A program made the translations under genes and the position numbers. A DNA stretch of 60,759 nucleotides from an uncultured Collinsella sp. (GTDB lineage Bacteria; Actinomycetota; Coriobacteriia; Coriobacteriales; Coriobacteriaceae), in NCBI GenBank assembly GCA_900545665.1, contig UQZU01000011.1:1-60759 (forward strand), written 5' to 3'. Position 1 is the first letter of the stretch; each line of letters starts with the position of its first letter. A model generated the notes under the pieces. It had not been told where the DNA came from, did no database searches, and was given only the letters and a program-made list of their open reading frames with translations. This document shows, piece after piece, positions 23,625 to 33,389 of the stretch.

Positions 23625-26288
23625 CTCCTGCACTTTGAGGGCTTCGGCCAAGCTGACGCGCTTGATGGAGCGCGTGTGCAGCAGTGCCACGACCAGGTAG
23701 GTCGCAAAGCCGATTCCTGCGCACGCCGCCATGGACCAAGCGGGCACGTAGATCTCGATATTGCCGTTGTAGGCGAGCAACATCGAGCGGAAGATGGCCG
23801 TGAGCGAGCCAATAATGACCGGCAGGCTCAGCACGAGTGACGCTGCCACGCACAATGTGATCGAGCGGATGTACAGATGCGAAATCTCGCTATCGCGATA
23901 GCCAAAGACTTTCATGTAGCTGATCGAACGGGCGCTGTGGTCGATCACAGCCTTGGTCAGCAGGTACATAAACAGCAAGAAGATGAACACCGCAAGCCCA
24001 ACCATCATGCCGATCATTTTGCTCATCATGCCGATGAACTGGTCGCCCACGGCGCGCATGTCGTCGGGCGTGGTGTCGCCGGCAAAGTAACGAGCATCGA
24101 GGTCGAGCTTCTTGTTGCTCGCATAGCCGTTAAAGTAGGTGGCGTCGTTGTCGAACAGCTCGTTAAAGTCGTCGATGCTCATATAGACATTCATATCCGA
24201 CTTGGAGCCCCAGGCACAGTCCTTGCCCGCGTACTCAAAGGAATAATGCTCGCCCTCGTACTTGTCGCTGAGCGTGACCTTCTGGCCCTCGCTCCAGCCG
24301 AACTTGTCGAGTAGGCCGCCGCCAAAGACGACACGGCCGTCGCCGACGTTGAGGTCTTTCCAATAGCGTGAATCGGATGAAATGCCGTAGACGGAAATCG
24401 TCTCCTCGCCATTTCCATCGCCGCGGTCGTATTGCAGCTGGTAGACGGCGTATTTCTCGGCTTGCGCAATTGCGCCTGCACCATTGTCGATCGTATTGAC
24501 CGGGTGGATATCGTCGTTGTCGGTGTCAATCTTAGAGGCCTTATCGATCAGATCGATGGCCTCATCGCAATCGCAGCCGAGGGCATCGGCAAGATCGTCA
24601 AGGCGCGCGTAGAGCGCATTCTTCTTGTCCTGGACCTTGGCGAGCGCGTCCTGCGCCGCGGCCAGGCTCTCGGCAGACGGAGATGCGGTCGCGGCATCGG
24701 CTGCCGCCCGCGCCGCATCGGCCGCGTCGTCAAGCTCGTCATCGGCATCCTGAGTGGCGGAAAGCAGCGCGCCGTCAACCGACTGCAAGCGCTCGAGTGC
24801 CGACCACTGCTCGCGCTCCTCGGCAGTGCCCTCGAGCTCCAACGGCGCCTTGAGCGTGTACTGGTGCTCGGCGACCAGGCTTGTCTCGAGGTTGTCCGCA
24901 TAGTGCGTCATCGTGGGCAGAATCGCCAGGCCAAAGAGCAGCAGTAGCGACGCAAATGCAATGCCCACGAAGAGTGTGGCGAAGTTGCCCAGATTGCGCA
25001 GGAAGATACGCAAGCGGAAGCGCGAGACAAAGCCCATGCGCTCCGGCAGCCGCAGGCCGCGCTTGGTGCCCGATTTGCCGCTCGACTCGTGACGAAGGAA
25101 CTGCAACGGCGTCTTGCCCATCTTGCGAAGCAGACCCACCAGCGTGATGAGGACGAGCGCGGCGGCGGGAACCACGGCGCACTTCACAAAGATCTCCCAG
25201 CTCCAGTACACCTGGAAGGGCGGCAGGCTGTACGAGCCGTAATAGAGGTTGCGCATGGGCTCGGTAAAGAACACGACGCCGAGCGCAGTGCCCAAAAGCG
25301 CCGCGACCACGCCCACGATGGCGGGAAGCGCAAGGTAGTGCAGCACGATCTCGCGTCGACGATAGCCGCTGGCGAGCAGCGTGCCGATGATGGCGCTCTC
25401 CTCCTCGATGGTGGCGTCGGTAAGGACCACAAAGACGAACGCCATGATCACGATGATGATGTCGAGCAGCGTCATCCACATCATGGAGTCGCCGTCTACG
25501 TCGTCGCGCGCGTAGCCAATGCCCTGGTTGGAATCGGCGTCGATGAGGTCATCCACGCGTGCATCGGCATCGGTCAGCGCCTCGACCATATCCTGCTCGG
25601 CATCGATGCGGTCTGCAGTGGAGAGATCGCGATCGGTAAAGGTAAAGGAATAGGTGTAGGCGGGTGCGCCGCCGGCGTCCTCGAGCGCGGCAAAGCCGGC
25701 GTCGCTGACCTCGGCCACGCCATAGGTGATGGTGTTCACCGTAAAGTCCGAATTGTTGAGGAACAGCGCCTGGCTATCGGGCTGGGTCATGATGCCGCAG
25801 ATGGTGTAGGTGCGGCCCTCAAGCTCGACCTTATCGCCCACGGCGAGGTCGTTGTTGGTGGCGAAGACACGGTCGATGGCCACCTCGTCGTCCGCCTTAG
25901 GCTGCCTACCTTCGCAGTAGGACGCGATATCGACCTTGGTGCGGTGCGCATAGGTGCGCAGCGTGCGCTTGGTGCCGTCGTCGCCGGACGCCTTTTTGAT
26001 GATGACGTCGATGGAGAAATTCTTGTAGAGCGTGACGCCGCCGACGTCACTGGCGGCACCCTCGGCAGCCTTGAGCTGGTCTTTGGTAGCCTCGAAGGAG
26101 GTGGTCACGCGACCGTCTTCGATCGTGTACGCATCGCGCATGCCGTCGATAAGGCAACCGATGGAATGCGCCGCGAGCAAAAAGCCCGAGGTAAGGGCGA
26201 TGCTTCCGCACATAAGCAAAAAGATGCCCAGGTACTTGCCGATATTGCGGCGCAGCTCGCGCGGGAGACGTTTTGCGAGAGGTGTCAT
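23622..26288 (-). CDS. FtsX-like ABC transporter permease
   Basis: An 888-residue permease. Helix 1 (IGKYLGIFLLMCGSIALTSGFLLA) is followed by a large extracytosolic MacB-PCD-like domain (about 45-275), three membrane helices of a first FtsX domain (about 280-400), a second extracytosolic block with a coiled coil (about 500-590, Ala/Asp-rich) and a final FtsX domain of three helices (about 750-880). This is the layout of YknZ/BceB-like exporters or lipoprotein/peptide efflux permeases. The ATG at 26288 is chosen over a TTG at 26303 that would overlap the ATPase gene. The cognate ATPase gene lies directly upstream. Confidence 0.88.
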   Translation of the reverse strand: MTPLAKRLPRELRRNIGKYLGIFLLMCGSIALTSGFLLAAHSIGCLIDGMRDAYTIEDGRVTTSFEATKDQLKAAEGAASDVGGVTLYKNFSIDVIIKKASGDDGTKRTLRTYAHRTKVDIASYCEGRQPKADDEVAIDRVFATNNDLAVGDKVELEGRTYTICGIMTQPDSQALFLNNSDFTVNTITYGVAEVSDAGFAALEDAGGAPAYTYSFTFTDRDLSTADRIDAEQDMVEALTDADARVDDLIDADSNQGIGYARDDVDGDSMMWMTLLDIIIVIMAFVFVVLTDATIEEESAIIGTLLASGYRRREIVLHYLALPAIVGVVAALLGTALGVVFFTEPMRNLYYGSYSLPPFQVYWSWEIFVKCAVVPAAALVLITLVGLLRKMGKTPLQFLRHESSGKSGTKRGLRLPERMGFVSRFRLRIFLRNLGNFATLFVGIAFASLLLLFGLAILPTMTHYADNLETSLVAEHQYTLKAPLELEGTAEEREQWSALERLQSVDGALLSATQDADDELDDAADAARAAADAATASPSAESLAAAQDALAKVQDKKNALYARLDDLADALGCDCDEAIDLIDKASKIDTDNDDIHPVNTIDNGAGAIAQAEKYAVYQLQYDRGDGNGEETISVYGISSDSRYWKDLNVGDGRVVFGGGLLDKFGWSEGQKVTLSDKYEGEHYSFEYAGKDCAWGSKSDMNVYMSIDDFNELFDNDATYFNGYASNKKLDLDARYFAGDTTPDDMRAVGDQFIGMMSKMIGMMVGLAVFIFLLFMYLLTKAVIDHSARSISYMKVFGYRDSEISHLYIRSITLCVAASLVLSLPVIIGSLTAIFRSMLLAYNGNIEIYVPAWSMAACAGIGFATYLVVALLHTRSIKRVSLAEALKVQE

Positions 26289-26296
26289 GGCGCCGC

Positions 26297-27022
<726 letters not shown>

Positions 27023-27104
27023 TGTTAGCCTCGTACTACTTTATGAACGTAATAGTAAACCTTAGCGAACTATTTTGGAGCGAGGCCTGGGATTTATTTC
27101 AGAC

Positions 27105-27303
27105 TAGTCATTGGGGACGTTCTTAAATGACTAGTCGCAAGGGACACTCTTTCGCCACCCGACAGCTGGGGACAGTCCTTGGCAACCCGACCGGCAAGCC
27201 GGCGGTTCGGCAAAGACTGTCCCCGATGACTAGTCGTTTAAGTCTGTCCCCAATGACCACTCTTGGTCGTTTAAGTCTGTCCCCAATGAGTACCCAATGA
27301 CTA
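27105..27303. repeat. Composite REP-like repeat, copy B (199 bp)
   Basis: Same module order as 23499-23624 (TAGTCATTGGGGACG, AAGGGACACTCTTTCGCC, GGGGACAGTCC hairpin with AGACTGTCCCC at 27214-27224). Two further tandem modules of GTTTAAGTCTGTCCCCAATGA follow, and a final CCCAATGACTAG mirrors the start. It fills the gap between the two ABC operons and ends 5 nt from the stop of the ABC-2 permease. Confidence 0.85.
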
Positions 27304-27308
27304 GGTGG

Positions 27309-28514
27309 CTAGGCGCGGGATTTGGCGCGTGCGAGAGCCAGGCCTACAGCGGCGATGGCCACGGCAAAGAGTACCGTGACGCCCAGATCGCAGGCGATGT
27401 CGCCCAGCACGGCGGACGTCAGGTCCGAGGCAAGCGCCTTGCTGATCGCGTCGTTCACCCAAAACGTCGGCACAAAATGCGCCGCGGTCTGCACGGCCGA
27501 GCCCATGAGCGACAGCGGCATCCAGGCACCGCCCAAAAACGTCATGAGCATGCCGAGTAAGTTGCCCACGCCGTTGAGTAGCTCCTCGCGCGCGCCCAAG
27601 CTCGAAAGGGCAAAGCCAACGGCCAGAGGCGTGCACGCCAGGGCAAACGTCGCCGCCAGCGCCAGGCACACACGACCCACACCGACCTCGGCGACCGCGC
27701 CGGCAAAGCCCACGACGCCCATCATGCTCGACACAAACCAGATGCAGACGGTAAGCACGGCGGCGGCCGCGAACACGGCGAGCGAACGCTGGCGCTCGGA
27801 GATTGGGCCGGCCTCCATGCGGCGCACGCGCTCGGGCTCGTTCATACCCGAGAACACCAGTCCCACCGACACGATGACCGACGAGATGATTGCGTACGCA
27901 CCAAAGTTGAAGTACGACTCGAGCGTGGCGGCGGCAGTCGAGTCGACCTTGACCTGCTTGACCTCGACCCTGGCGCGCTTCGCGGCGGCATGCTCGGCCG
28001 CCTTGGCAACATCGCCGTTGGGGGCAGCGGGCTCAAGCGCGGCCGCAGCACCCGCGAGTGAGATCCAGCGCGAGGCCTCGGCAGACGAAAGCGCCGCCGC
28101 CATGGTGCCGGCACCGTAGGTCACATCGAGCTTGGGCAGAGACTCCCCCGCACGGGCGGCTGCAACGAGGTCGTCCTCAAACCCCTCCGGGATAAAGAAC
28201 ACGCAGTCGGCGCTACCCTTGGCGCTGTTGCTCTTGGAAAGCGCGTCCGCAAGATCGTACGTATCGTCGCCGATGCCCGTGACCAGCTCAAAACGCGAAC
28301 CCAGGTGCTTGGTAAGCGCCCGCGAAAGGTCGCTATTGTCGCGGTCGACCACGATCACGTTGGCATCGTAGGGCTTGTACTCGGTGAGCTGCGACGAGTT
28401 CCAACTCACCGAGGCCGCGATGAATACGCCCATGAGCGAGATGAACACCGTATAGATGAGCAGGTAGAACGGGTGCGCCAGCGCCATACGAAGCGCGGTC
28501 TTAAAGGTGCTCAT
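27309..28514 (-). CDS. ABC-2 type transporter permease, second subunit
   Basis: A 401-residue permease with one N-terminal helix (FYLLIYTVFISLMGVFIAASV), a large extracytosolic domain (about 40-205) and five C-terminal helices (about 210-395), the ABC2_membrane_3 layout. It starts at an ATG with AAGGAG at 28514, overlapping the preceding permease gene by 14 nt. It is the third gene of the ATPase-permease-permease exporter operon. Homology suggests export of a drug, peptide or lipid; the divergent two-component system suggests induction by its substrate. Confidence 0.88.
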   Translation of the reverse strand: MSTFKTALRMALAHPFYLLIYTVFISLMGVFIAASVSWNSSQLTEYKPYDANVIVVDRDNSDLSRALTKHLGSRFELVTGIGDDTYDLADALSKSNSAKGSADCVFFIPEGFEDDLVAAARAGESLPKLDVTYGAGTMAAALSSAEASRWISLAGAAAALEPAAPNGDVAKAAEHAAAKRARVEVKQVKVDSTAAATLESYFNFGAYAIISSVIVSVGLVFSGMNEPERVRRMEAGPISERQRSLAVFAAAAVLTVCIWFVSSMMGVVGFAGAVAEVGVGRVCLALAATFALACTPLAVGFALSSLGAREELLNGVGNLLGMLMTFLGGAWMPLSLMGSAVQTAAHFVPTFWVNDAISKALASDLTSAVLGDIACDLGVTVLFAVAIAAVGLALARAKSRA

Positions 28515-29688
28515 AGCGGCTCCTTCCAAAGATCAGCGTAGCGGCGGCGACAAACACCAGGGACATGAGGACGAGCGCGCCGGCGCGGACGGCGAAGGGC
28601 CCCAGGTCCTCAAAGAAATACAGGCGATTGAACATGTCGCAGATAAGCTTGACGGGGTTGAACCAGCACTCGGCCGGGCAGGCGCGGGCGACGTCGTCGG
28701 CAAGCGCCATCGCCGGCTCGCCGTAGAGGCCGGCGAACAGAGCGCACGTGGTGGCAAAGCCCGTGAGGATGCCCGACTTGGACGCCTTGCCGCCTTTAAC
28801 GGGAAGCGTGCCGGCAAAGAGCCCCAGGCCCGTGGCGGCAAGCGCGGAAGCGGCACCGCCCACCAGACACAGCCGCTCGCGCCCGCCAAAGTCGACGCCC
28901 ACGACCAGGCGCACGCAGCCGATCGCAATCGTCATCGAGGCAAAGGAAACCAGCCACGAGCCCACAAAAATGCCAGCCAGTGATGCCGTTTTGGAAAGGC
29001 CGCCCACGCAGCGACGTGCGCCAAGGCCCGACAGATTGGGCTGCAGGTCGACGACGCTCAAGGCGGCAAACTCGGCAGACATCATCGCGACCAGGCCAAA
29101 GAGCGCGTAGTAGTAGATGACCGTGCCATCGGGCGTGGTGCGTGTCAGGCTTACGCGGCGGGTGCCGCCCTCGAGCGACAGAGCGCGCGCAACCGCCTCC
29201 GGGTCGGCGAGCGCCGCCGGGTTGTCCTGGGTAATCTGGGACATGAGCTCGGCATTTTGCGTATACGAGCTTGCCACCGTCTCCAGAATGCTGCGGTCGG
29301 TGAGTACCGACGAGGCGCGCGAGTTGTCATAGCTCGAAAGCAGCGTGAGCTTGGGCGCGCCCGCATCGTCGACCGTATAGATGCCCGCGACCTCGCCGGC
29401 CTTGAGCGCCTTGCGCGCGGCAGCCAAGTCTTCGCACTCGTGGATCTCGAGCAGCTGGTCATCGCCTTCCTTGGCAAGCGACGTCGCCACGTCCTTAAAG
29501 GTCGAGGCGTCCCAAGCCTCATCCGCTACGACGGCCACCGGCACCGGGTCGACCGTGCCGTCGGAGCTCAGATTCGCAAACATAAACATGAACATCGTGG
29601 AAAGCGCGACGGGAAAGACCGCGCCCCAAACCCACGTGCTCGGCCGGCGCAGCAGCGTCTTGACCGTAATGATAATGGTGTTGAACAT
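28501..29688 (-). CDS. ABC-2 type transporter permease, first subunit
   Basis: A 395-residue permease with the same layout as its partner: helix 1 (WVWGAVFPVALSTMFMFMFANL), an extracytosolic domain (about 40-180), then about five helices. It starts 9 nt after the ATPase stop, preceded by a G-rich site. The two permeases probably form a heterodimer with the ATPase encoded upstream. Confidence 0.88.
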   Translation of the reverse strand: MFNTIIITVKTLLRRPSTWVWGAVFPVALSTMFMFMFANLSSDGTVDPVPVAVVADEAWDASTFKDVATSLAKEGDDQLLEIHECEDLAAARKALKAGEVAGIYTVDDAGAPKLTLLSSYDNSRASSVLTDRSILETVASSYTQNAELMSQITQDNPAALADPEAVARALSLEGGTRRVSLTRTTPDGTVIYYYALFGLVAMMSAEFAALSVVDLQPNLSGLGARRCVGGLSKTASLAGIFVGSWLVSFASMTIAIGCVRLVVGVDFGGRERLCLVGGAASALAATGLGLFAGTLPVKGGKASKSGILTGFATTCALFAGLYGEPAMALADDVARACPAECWFNPVKLICDMFNRLYFFEDLGPFAVRAGALVLMSLVFVAAATLIFGRSRYEHL

Positions 29689-29697
29689 GGCCGCCCC

Positions 29698-30636
29698 CTA
29701 GTCGCGCAGCTCGCGGCCGGTGATCTCGAGGAACACGTCGTTGAGGGTCGGCGGCTCGCTCCACACGCGGCCGAGCGCAACGTCGGCAGCGCGCAGCGTG
29801 TCAAGGATGTCGACCAGGTTATGCGGGCTCGCCTCGCAGGCGCAGACGAGCTCGCCGCCGGACAGCTCAACCGAAAGCACGTGCTCGAGGGCGCGCAGCC
29901 GCTCGACCGTGGCGGCCTCGACGGCGCCGACCTCGACGGTCACGCGCTCGCCCATCTGAATCATGCGCTTGAGCTCGTCGTTGGTGCCCTGCGCCAGCAC
30001 GCGGCCACCGTCCATGATCATGATGCGGCTGCAGATTTGCTCGACTTCCTCCATGTAATGGCTGGTATACACCACCGTGGCGCCTTCGTCGCGCAGGCGG
30101 CAGATGCCCTCCAGGATGGCGTTGCGGCTCTGCGGGTCGACCGCCACCGTGGGCTCGTCAAAAAAGATAAGCTCGGGCTTGTGCGCGATACCGCAGGCGA
30201 TGTTGAGGCGACGCGCCAGGCCACCCGAGAGCTTGCCGGGGCGGAACTTGGTAAAGTCGCCCAGCCCGACAAAGTCGATCGCCTCGTCCACCAGCGCGCG
30301 GCGGCGCTTGCGGTCGTTGACGTAGAGGCTGCAGAAATAGTCGATGTTCTCGCGCACCGTGAGCTCGTCGAATACCGCCACCTGCTGCGGCACCACGCCG
30401 ATGCGACGCTTGAGGTCGTAGCGGGCGGGTGTCATGGGCTCGCCGAACAGCTCGATGGCGCCTTTGTCGTAGGCGAGCAGCTGCAGAATACAGTTGATGG
30501 ACGTGGTCTTGCCCGAGCCGTTGGGGCCCAGCAGGCCAAAGATCTCGCCGGGGGCGATGCTCAGGTTAAAGTGGTCGAGCGCGATAAGATCGTCGTAGCG
30601 CTTGACGAGGTTTTCGACGTGGACGATGTCTGTCAT
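29698..30636 (-). CDS. ABC transporter ATP-binding protein, DrrA-like
   Basis: A 312-residue ATPase of the DrrA/CcmA class. Walker A GPNGSGKTT, Q-loop VPQQVAVFDELT, signature LSGGLARRLNIACGI, Walker B LIFFDEP, H-loop TSHYMEE. The C-terminal ~90 residues are the DUF4162-like accessory domain with the final SEPPTLNDVFLEITGREL signature. First gene of the exporter operon; a 212-bp divergent promoter region separates it from the two-component system. Confidence 0.94.
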   Translation of the reverse strand: MTDIVHVENLVKRYDDLIALDHFNLSIAPGEIFGLLGPNGSGKTTSINCILQLLAYDKGAIELFGEPMTPARYDLKRRIGVVPQQVAVFDELTVRENIDYFCSLYVNDRKRRRALVDEAIDFVGLGDFTKFRPGKLSGGLARRLNIACGIAHKPELIFFDEPTVAVDPQSRNAILEGICRLRDEGATVVYTSHYMEEVEQICSRIMIMDGGRVLAQGTNDELKRMIQMGERVTVEVGAVEAATVERLRALEHVLSVELSGGELVCACEASPHNLVDILDTLRAADVALGRVWSEPPTLNDVFLEITGRELRD

Positions 30637-30836
30637 GAGGCGGCCCTTCTGTTGATTGCAGCCCGGTACGATTGCATCATCGCAGGAGCCGCCGGCGCGC
30701 GCCAGTGAGCTTTGTCACGAGTGCGAGGGGGCAGAGGTGAAAACCCCCGCTCGCGCGAGCGATCGACGCCGCTTTGCCGCGTGGGAGGAATGTCACGGTT
30801 GCCCCAGGCGGCCCCTCCACCACGCGCGGCTTCGCG

Positions 30837-30842
30837 TACAAT
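30837..30842 (+). promoter_or_regulatory. -10 element giving a probable leaderless kinase mRNA
   Basis: TACAAT ends 6 nt before the ATG at 30849, and no ribosome site is visible. A start point 6-7 nt after the -10 would coincide with the initiator codon, so a leaderless transcript is inferred. Confidence 0.45.
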
Positions 30843-30848
30843 ACCCGT

Positions 30849-31994
30849 ATGAACAGGCTTTTCGACAAATCGATCGTGCTGGCGTGCTGCATTGCGGCCG
30901 CCATGGGTCTTGCCGCGGACGCTCGCTTGGTCACGGCGTTTTGCCTTGGAGTTATCGCCACCTCGCTGGCCGAGGTCGCACAGGGAGAACGCATGCGCCG
31001 CACAAGCGAGGCCACGAGTTACGTTTACATCATCGCGGCTGTCTTCGTGCCGCCGTTTGTGCCGTTTGCGCCTCTCGCCCTCTATGACATCGCGCGGCGC
31101 GTGCGCCGTGAACACGTTTGGGTCGCGCTGGGCATTGGCGTCGCCTTTGTCTTTGCGCTCGTCGCGGACCTTCGTGCCGATGCGCTTACCGCCCGAACGC
31201 TCCTGCTGACCGCCATCCTTTCGGTTGCCGCCACCTTGTTATCACTACGTACCGCCCAGTTGGAGCGCGAGCAGCAGCGCATGCACCGTATCCGCGACGA
31301 GTTGCAGGAACGAGCCCTCGTGCTCGAAGCGCGCAACCGCGATCTTGCCGACCGCCAGGACTACGAAGTCGAGCTCGCGACGCTCGCCGAACGCGCCCGC
31401 ATCGCGCGCGAAATCCACGATAACGTCGGACACCAGCTCACGCGTGCCTCGCTACAAGCCGAAGCCCTGCGCGTGATCCACGTCGACGAACCCGGCGTCG
31501 CCGCCGATTTCGCCGACGTCAAACGCACGGTTGACGAGGCGCTCCAGCTTGTGCGTACTAGCGTCCATGCGCTCAACGACAACGCCGTCGACCTTTCCGT
31601 GCAGCTCGAACGCATTGTTGAAGGCGCGCGCTCGGACAGCGGCCCGCAGATTGAGCTTGAGGTTATGACCGAGCATGCACCCGCAAACGTCGCGAACTGC
31701 TTTGCGGCGGTCCTGCGCGAGGCGCTCTCCAACACCATGCGCCACGCTTGCGCCCATACTGTCACCGTACGGTGCATGGAGCATCCGTCGTTTTACCAGC
31801 TCATCGTTACCGACGATGGCGTGGGCGGGGTCCAAGCAATCGGCCGTGGCGCCGCGGAGGGCATGGGGCTCGCCTCCATGCGCGAGCGCATCGAGGCGCT
31901 TGGCGGCACCTTCACCGCCGGTCCGCGCGCCGGCGTCGGCGGCTGGCGCGTGTTTGCCACCGTTCCCAAACAGCAAGGAGATGAGGACCGATGA
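30849..31994 (+). CDS. Sensor histidine kinase, NarL/DesK type
   Basis: A 381-residue kinase. Residues 1-135 contain about five membrane helices with almost no external loops, as in intramembrane-sensing kinases. A coiled coil (135-175) leads to the HisKA_3 helix with phospho-acceptor His190 (REIHDNVGHQLTRASL). The ATPase domain carries the N-box (LREALSNTMRHA) and G-boxes DDGVGG and GMGLASMRERIE. It ends in an ATGA overlap with the regulator gene. Divergence from the ABC-2 exporter, and intramembrane sensing, suggest envelope-stress or antimicrobial control of that exporter. Confidence 0.93.
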   Translation: MNRLFDKSIVLACCIAAAMGLAADARLVTAFCLGVIATSLAEVAQGERMRRTSEATSYVYIIAAVFVPPFVPFAPLALYDIARRVRREHVWVALGIGVAFVFALVADLRADALTARTLLLTAILSVAATLLSLRTAQLEREQQRMHRIRDELQERALVLEARNRDLADRQDYEVELATLAERARIAREIHDNVGHQLTRASLQAEALRVIHVDEPGVAADFADVKRTVDEALQLVRTSVHALNDNAVDLSVQLERIVEGARSDSGPQIELEVMTEHAPANVANCFAAVLREALSNTMRHACAHTVTVRCMEHPSFYQLIVTDDGVGGVQAIGRGAAEGMGLASMRERIEALGGTFTAGPRAGVGGWRVFATVPKQQGDEDR

Positions 31995-32620
31995 GGCTCA
32001 TCGTTGTCGACGACGACCGCTTGGTGGTCGATTCGCTCAAGATTATCCTGGGCGCCCAGCCGCAGATCGAGGTGGTGGGCACCGGCGCCAACGGCAACGA
32101 TGCGTTGGCGCTCTACGCCGAGCACGCACCCGATATCGCACTGCTCGACATTCAGATGCCGGAGCGCGACGGCCTTTCGGCGGCACGCGAGATCCTCGAG
32201 CGCGACCCTGCGGCGCGCGTGGTGTTTCTGACGACATTCTCGGATGACGAGTACATTGTGTCGGCGCTCAAACTGGGTGCCCGCGGCTATCTGATCAAAA
32301 CCGATGTCGCCGCCATTCCGCCAGCGTTGGCGCAGGTCATGGACGGCAAACGCGTGCTCGAGGGTAAGGCGATCGAGGATATCAACTTTGATGGGGCGGA
32401 CGTCGAGGCCGGCGCGACCCGCCGGCCCGCCGCCTTTGCCAGCCTGACCGACCGCGAGTTCGAAGTCGCCGAGCTCATCGCCCGCGGCCTCGACAACAAG
32501 GAGATCGCTGCCACCGCCTATATGGGCGAAGGCACCGTGCGCAACCACATCAGCTCAATCCTAGCCAAAATGGGGCTACGCAACCGCACCCAAATCGCCA
32601 TCGCCTATCTGCGAGGCTAG
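31991..32620 (+). CDS. LuxR/NarL-family response regulator
   Basis: A 209-residue regulator with receiver domain 1-120 (DDD at 7-9, phospho-acceptor Asp53 in LLDIQMP, Thr in LTTFSD, Lys in LIKTDV) and a C-terminal LuxR helix-turn-helix (about 145-205; LTDREFEVAELIARGLDNKEIA). Translationally coupled to the kinase. It presumably controls the divergent ABC-2 operon. The hairpin elements begin 30 nt downstream. Confidence 0.94.
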   Translation: MRLIVVDDDRLVVDSLKIILGAQPQIEVVGTGANGNDALALYAEHAPDIALLDIQMPERDGLSAAREILERDPAARVVFLTTFSDDEYIVSALKLGARGYLIKTDVAAIPPALAQVMDGKRVLEGKAIEDINFDGADVEAGATRRPAAFASLTDREFEVAELIARGLDNKEIAATAYMGEGTVRNHISSILAKMGLRNRTQIAIAYLRG

Positions 32621-32650
32621 CCGCTGGCTGCCGCCAATTTGATGCCATTT

Positions 32651-32804
32651 CAAAACTATGCCGGTTTACTACGATGAACCGCATATCTCCGACCACGGCA
32701 AATTGCGCACTTACAAAACCGCAGGTAGAACGCTTGCAGTATTTAGAAAAATGCAGTCATGGTCGGGAATGTCAAATTTATCGTAGTAAACCGACATAGT
32801 TTTG
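32651..32804. repeat. Long hairpin element A (inverted orientation)
   Basis: 154 bp. The 25-bp ends (32651-32675 and 32780-32804) are inverted with one G-T type mismatch (CAAAACTATG...ACTACGAT). The core, read on the minus strand, has CCGACCA/TGGTCGG and a small GCAAG-CGTTCTA-CCTGC hairpin, matching elements B and C. No ORF. It lies in the 769-bp gap between the response regulator and the hydrogenase genes. Confidence 0.8.
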
Positions 32805-32849
32805 TTCAGGCGGCCCTGCACGAGCTCCTCCGCAAGCCTCGCGGGGACC

Positions 32850-32883
32850 AAAATGATCCGTTTTCTTCCGCCCGCGGAGATCG
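32850..32883. repeat. AAAATGATCCGTTT linker repeat, copy 1
   Basis: AAAATGATCCGTTTTCTTC, then CGCCC and CGGAGATC. Related copies are at 33087-33122, between elements B and C, and on the minus strand at 49514-49539. It separates elements A and B. Confidence 0.65.
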
Positions 32884-32896
32884 GCTGACGGCGCCC

Positions 32897-33056
32897 GCCA
32901 CGAAATGGGCCCATCTACTACGTTTGACTCGATACCCCCGGCCATACCCACTTTTCATGAAAAACCGCAGGCGTTCTACCTGCAGTTTTTATTTCGCATT
33001 ACTTGCCATGGTTGAGGGCGGTGGCTTAAACGTAGTAGATGGGCCCATTTCGTGGC
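32897..33056. repeat. Long hairpin element B
   Basis: 160 bp with perfect 29-bp inverted ends (32897-32925 and 33028-33056; GCCACGAAATGGGCCC... inward). Arms are unrelated to those of A and C, yet the core matches: GCAGG-CGTTCTA-CCTGC hairpin flanked by AAAAACC/GTTTTT, and outer GGCCAT/ATGGTT pairing. No ORF. Confidence 0.8.
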
Positions 33057-33086
33057 AGACGGGTCACGCGGCAGCCCTCGCAAGGC

Positions 33087-33122
33087 AAAAATGATCCGTT
33101 TCCCTCTGCCCACGGGAGATCA
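33087..33122. repeat. AAAATGATCCGTTT linker repeat, copy 2
   Basis: AAAAATGATCCGTTTCCCTC, then TGCCCACGGGAGATCA. Between elements B and C; same module as at 32850-32883. Confidence 0.65.
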
Positions 33123-33149
33123 AGGGCTGTTACAGATATGGTGCCATTT

Positions 33150-33303
33150 CAAAACTATGCTGGATTACGGGGCTAAAGTCGGAACCCTCATCCATGCCTT
33201 CATTTTTTGAAAAACGGCAGGCTATCTACCTGCGGTTTTGTTTTTGCAATTTTCTGTATGGTCGGAGGTTCGCTATCCAGCCCCGTAAACCGGCATAGTT
33301 TTG
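33150..33303. repeat. Long hairpin element C
   Basis: 154 bp, exactly the length of A. The 25-bp ends (33150-33174 and 33279-33303) are inverted with two mismatches; the outer part CAAAACTATG is shared with A, but the inner eight bases are ACGGGGCT here versus ACTACGAT in A, each matched in its own opposite arm. Core hairpin GCAGG-CTATCTA-CCTGC. Orientation as B. Confidence 0.8.
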
Positions 33304-33334
33304 TTAGCGGCAGCCTAACCGCGCGTTTAAGCGC

Positions 33335-33368
33335 GGGGCCGGTGGGGCATTTTTGCCCCACCGGCCCC
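33335..33368. terminator. Terminator-like hairpin after hydrogenase operon
   Basis: A perfect 15-bp stem, GGGGCCGGTGGGGCA with its complement, and a TTTT/AAAA loop. It is 21 nt after the ferredoxin gene stop on the minus strand. No outer T-run; a second small palindrome, CCGCGCGTTTAAGCGCGG, adjoins it. Confidence 0.65.
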
Positions 33369-33389
33369 TATTCCAGCTCTATTCCAACG

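Noticed and set aside
30633..31115. Minus-strand 160-codon frame overlapping the kinase gene
   Set aside because: Starts inside the kinase gene on the opposite strand, has no domain signature, and covers the divergent promoter region.
32651..33303. Retron msr-msd or group II intron remnant
   Set aside because: No reverse transcriptase gene lies within the window on either side, and the tandem, differently armed copies do not fit a single retron locus.
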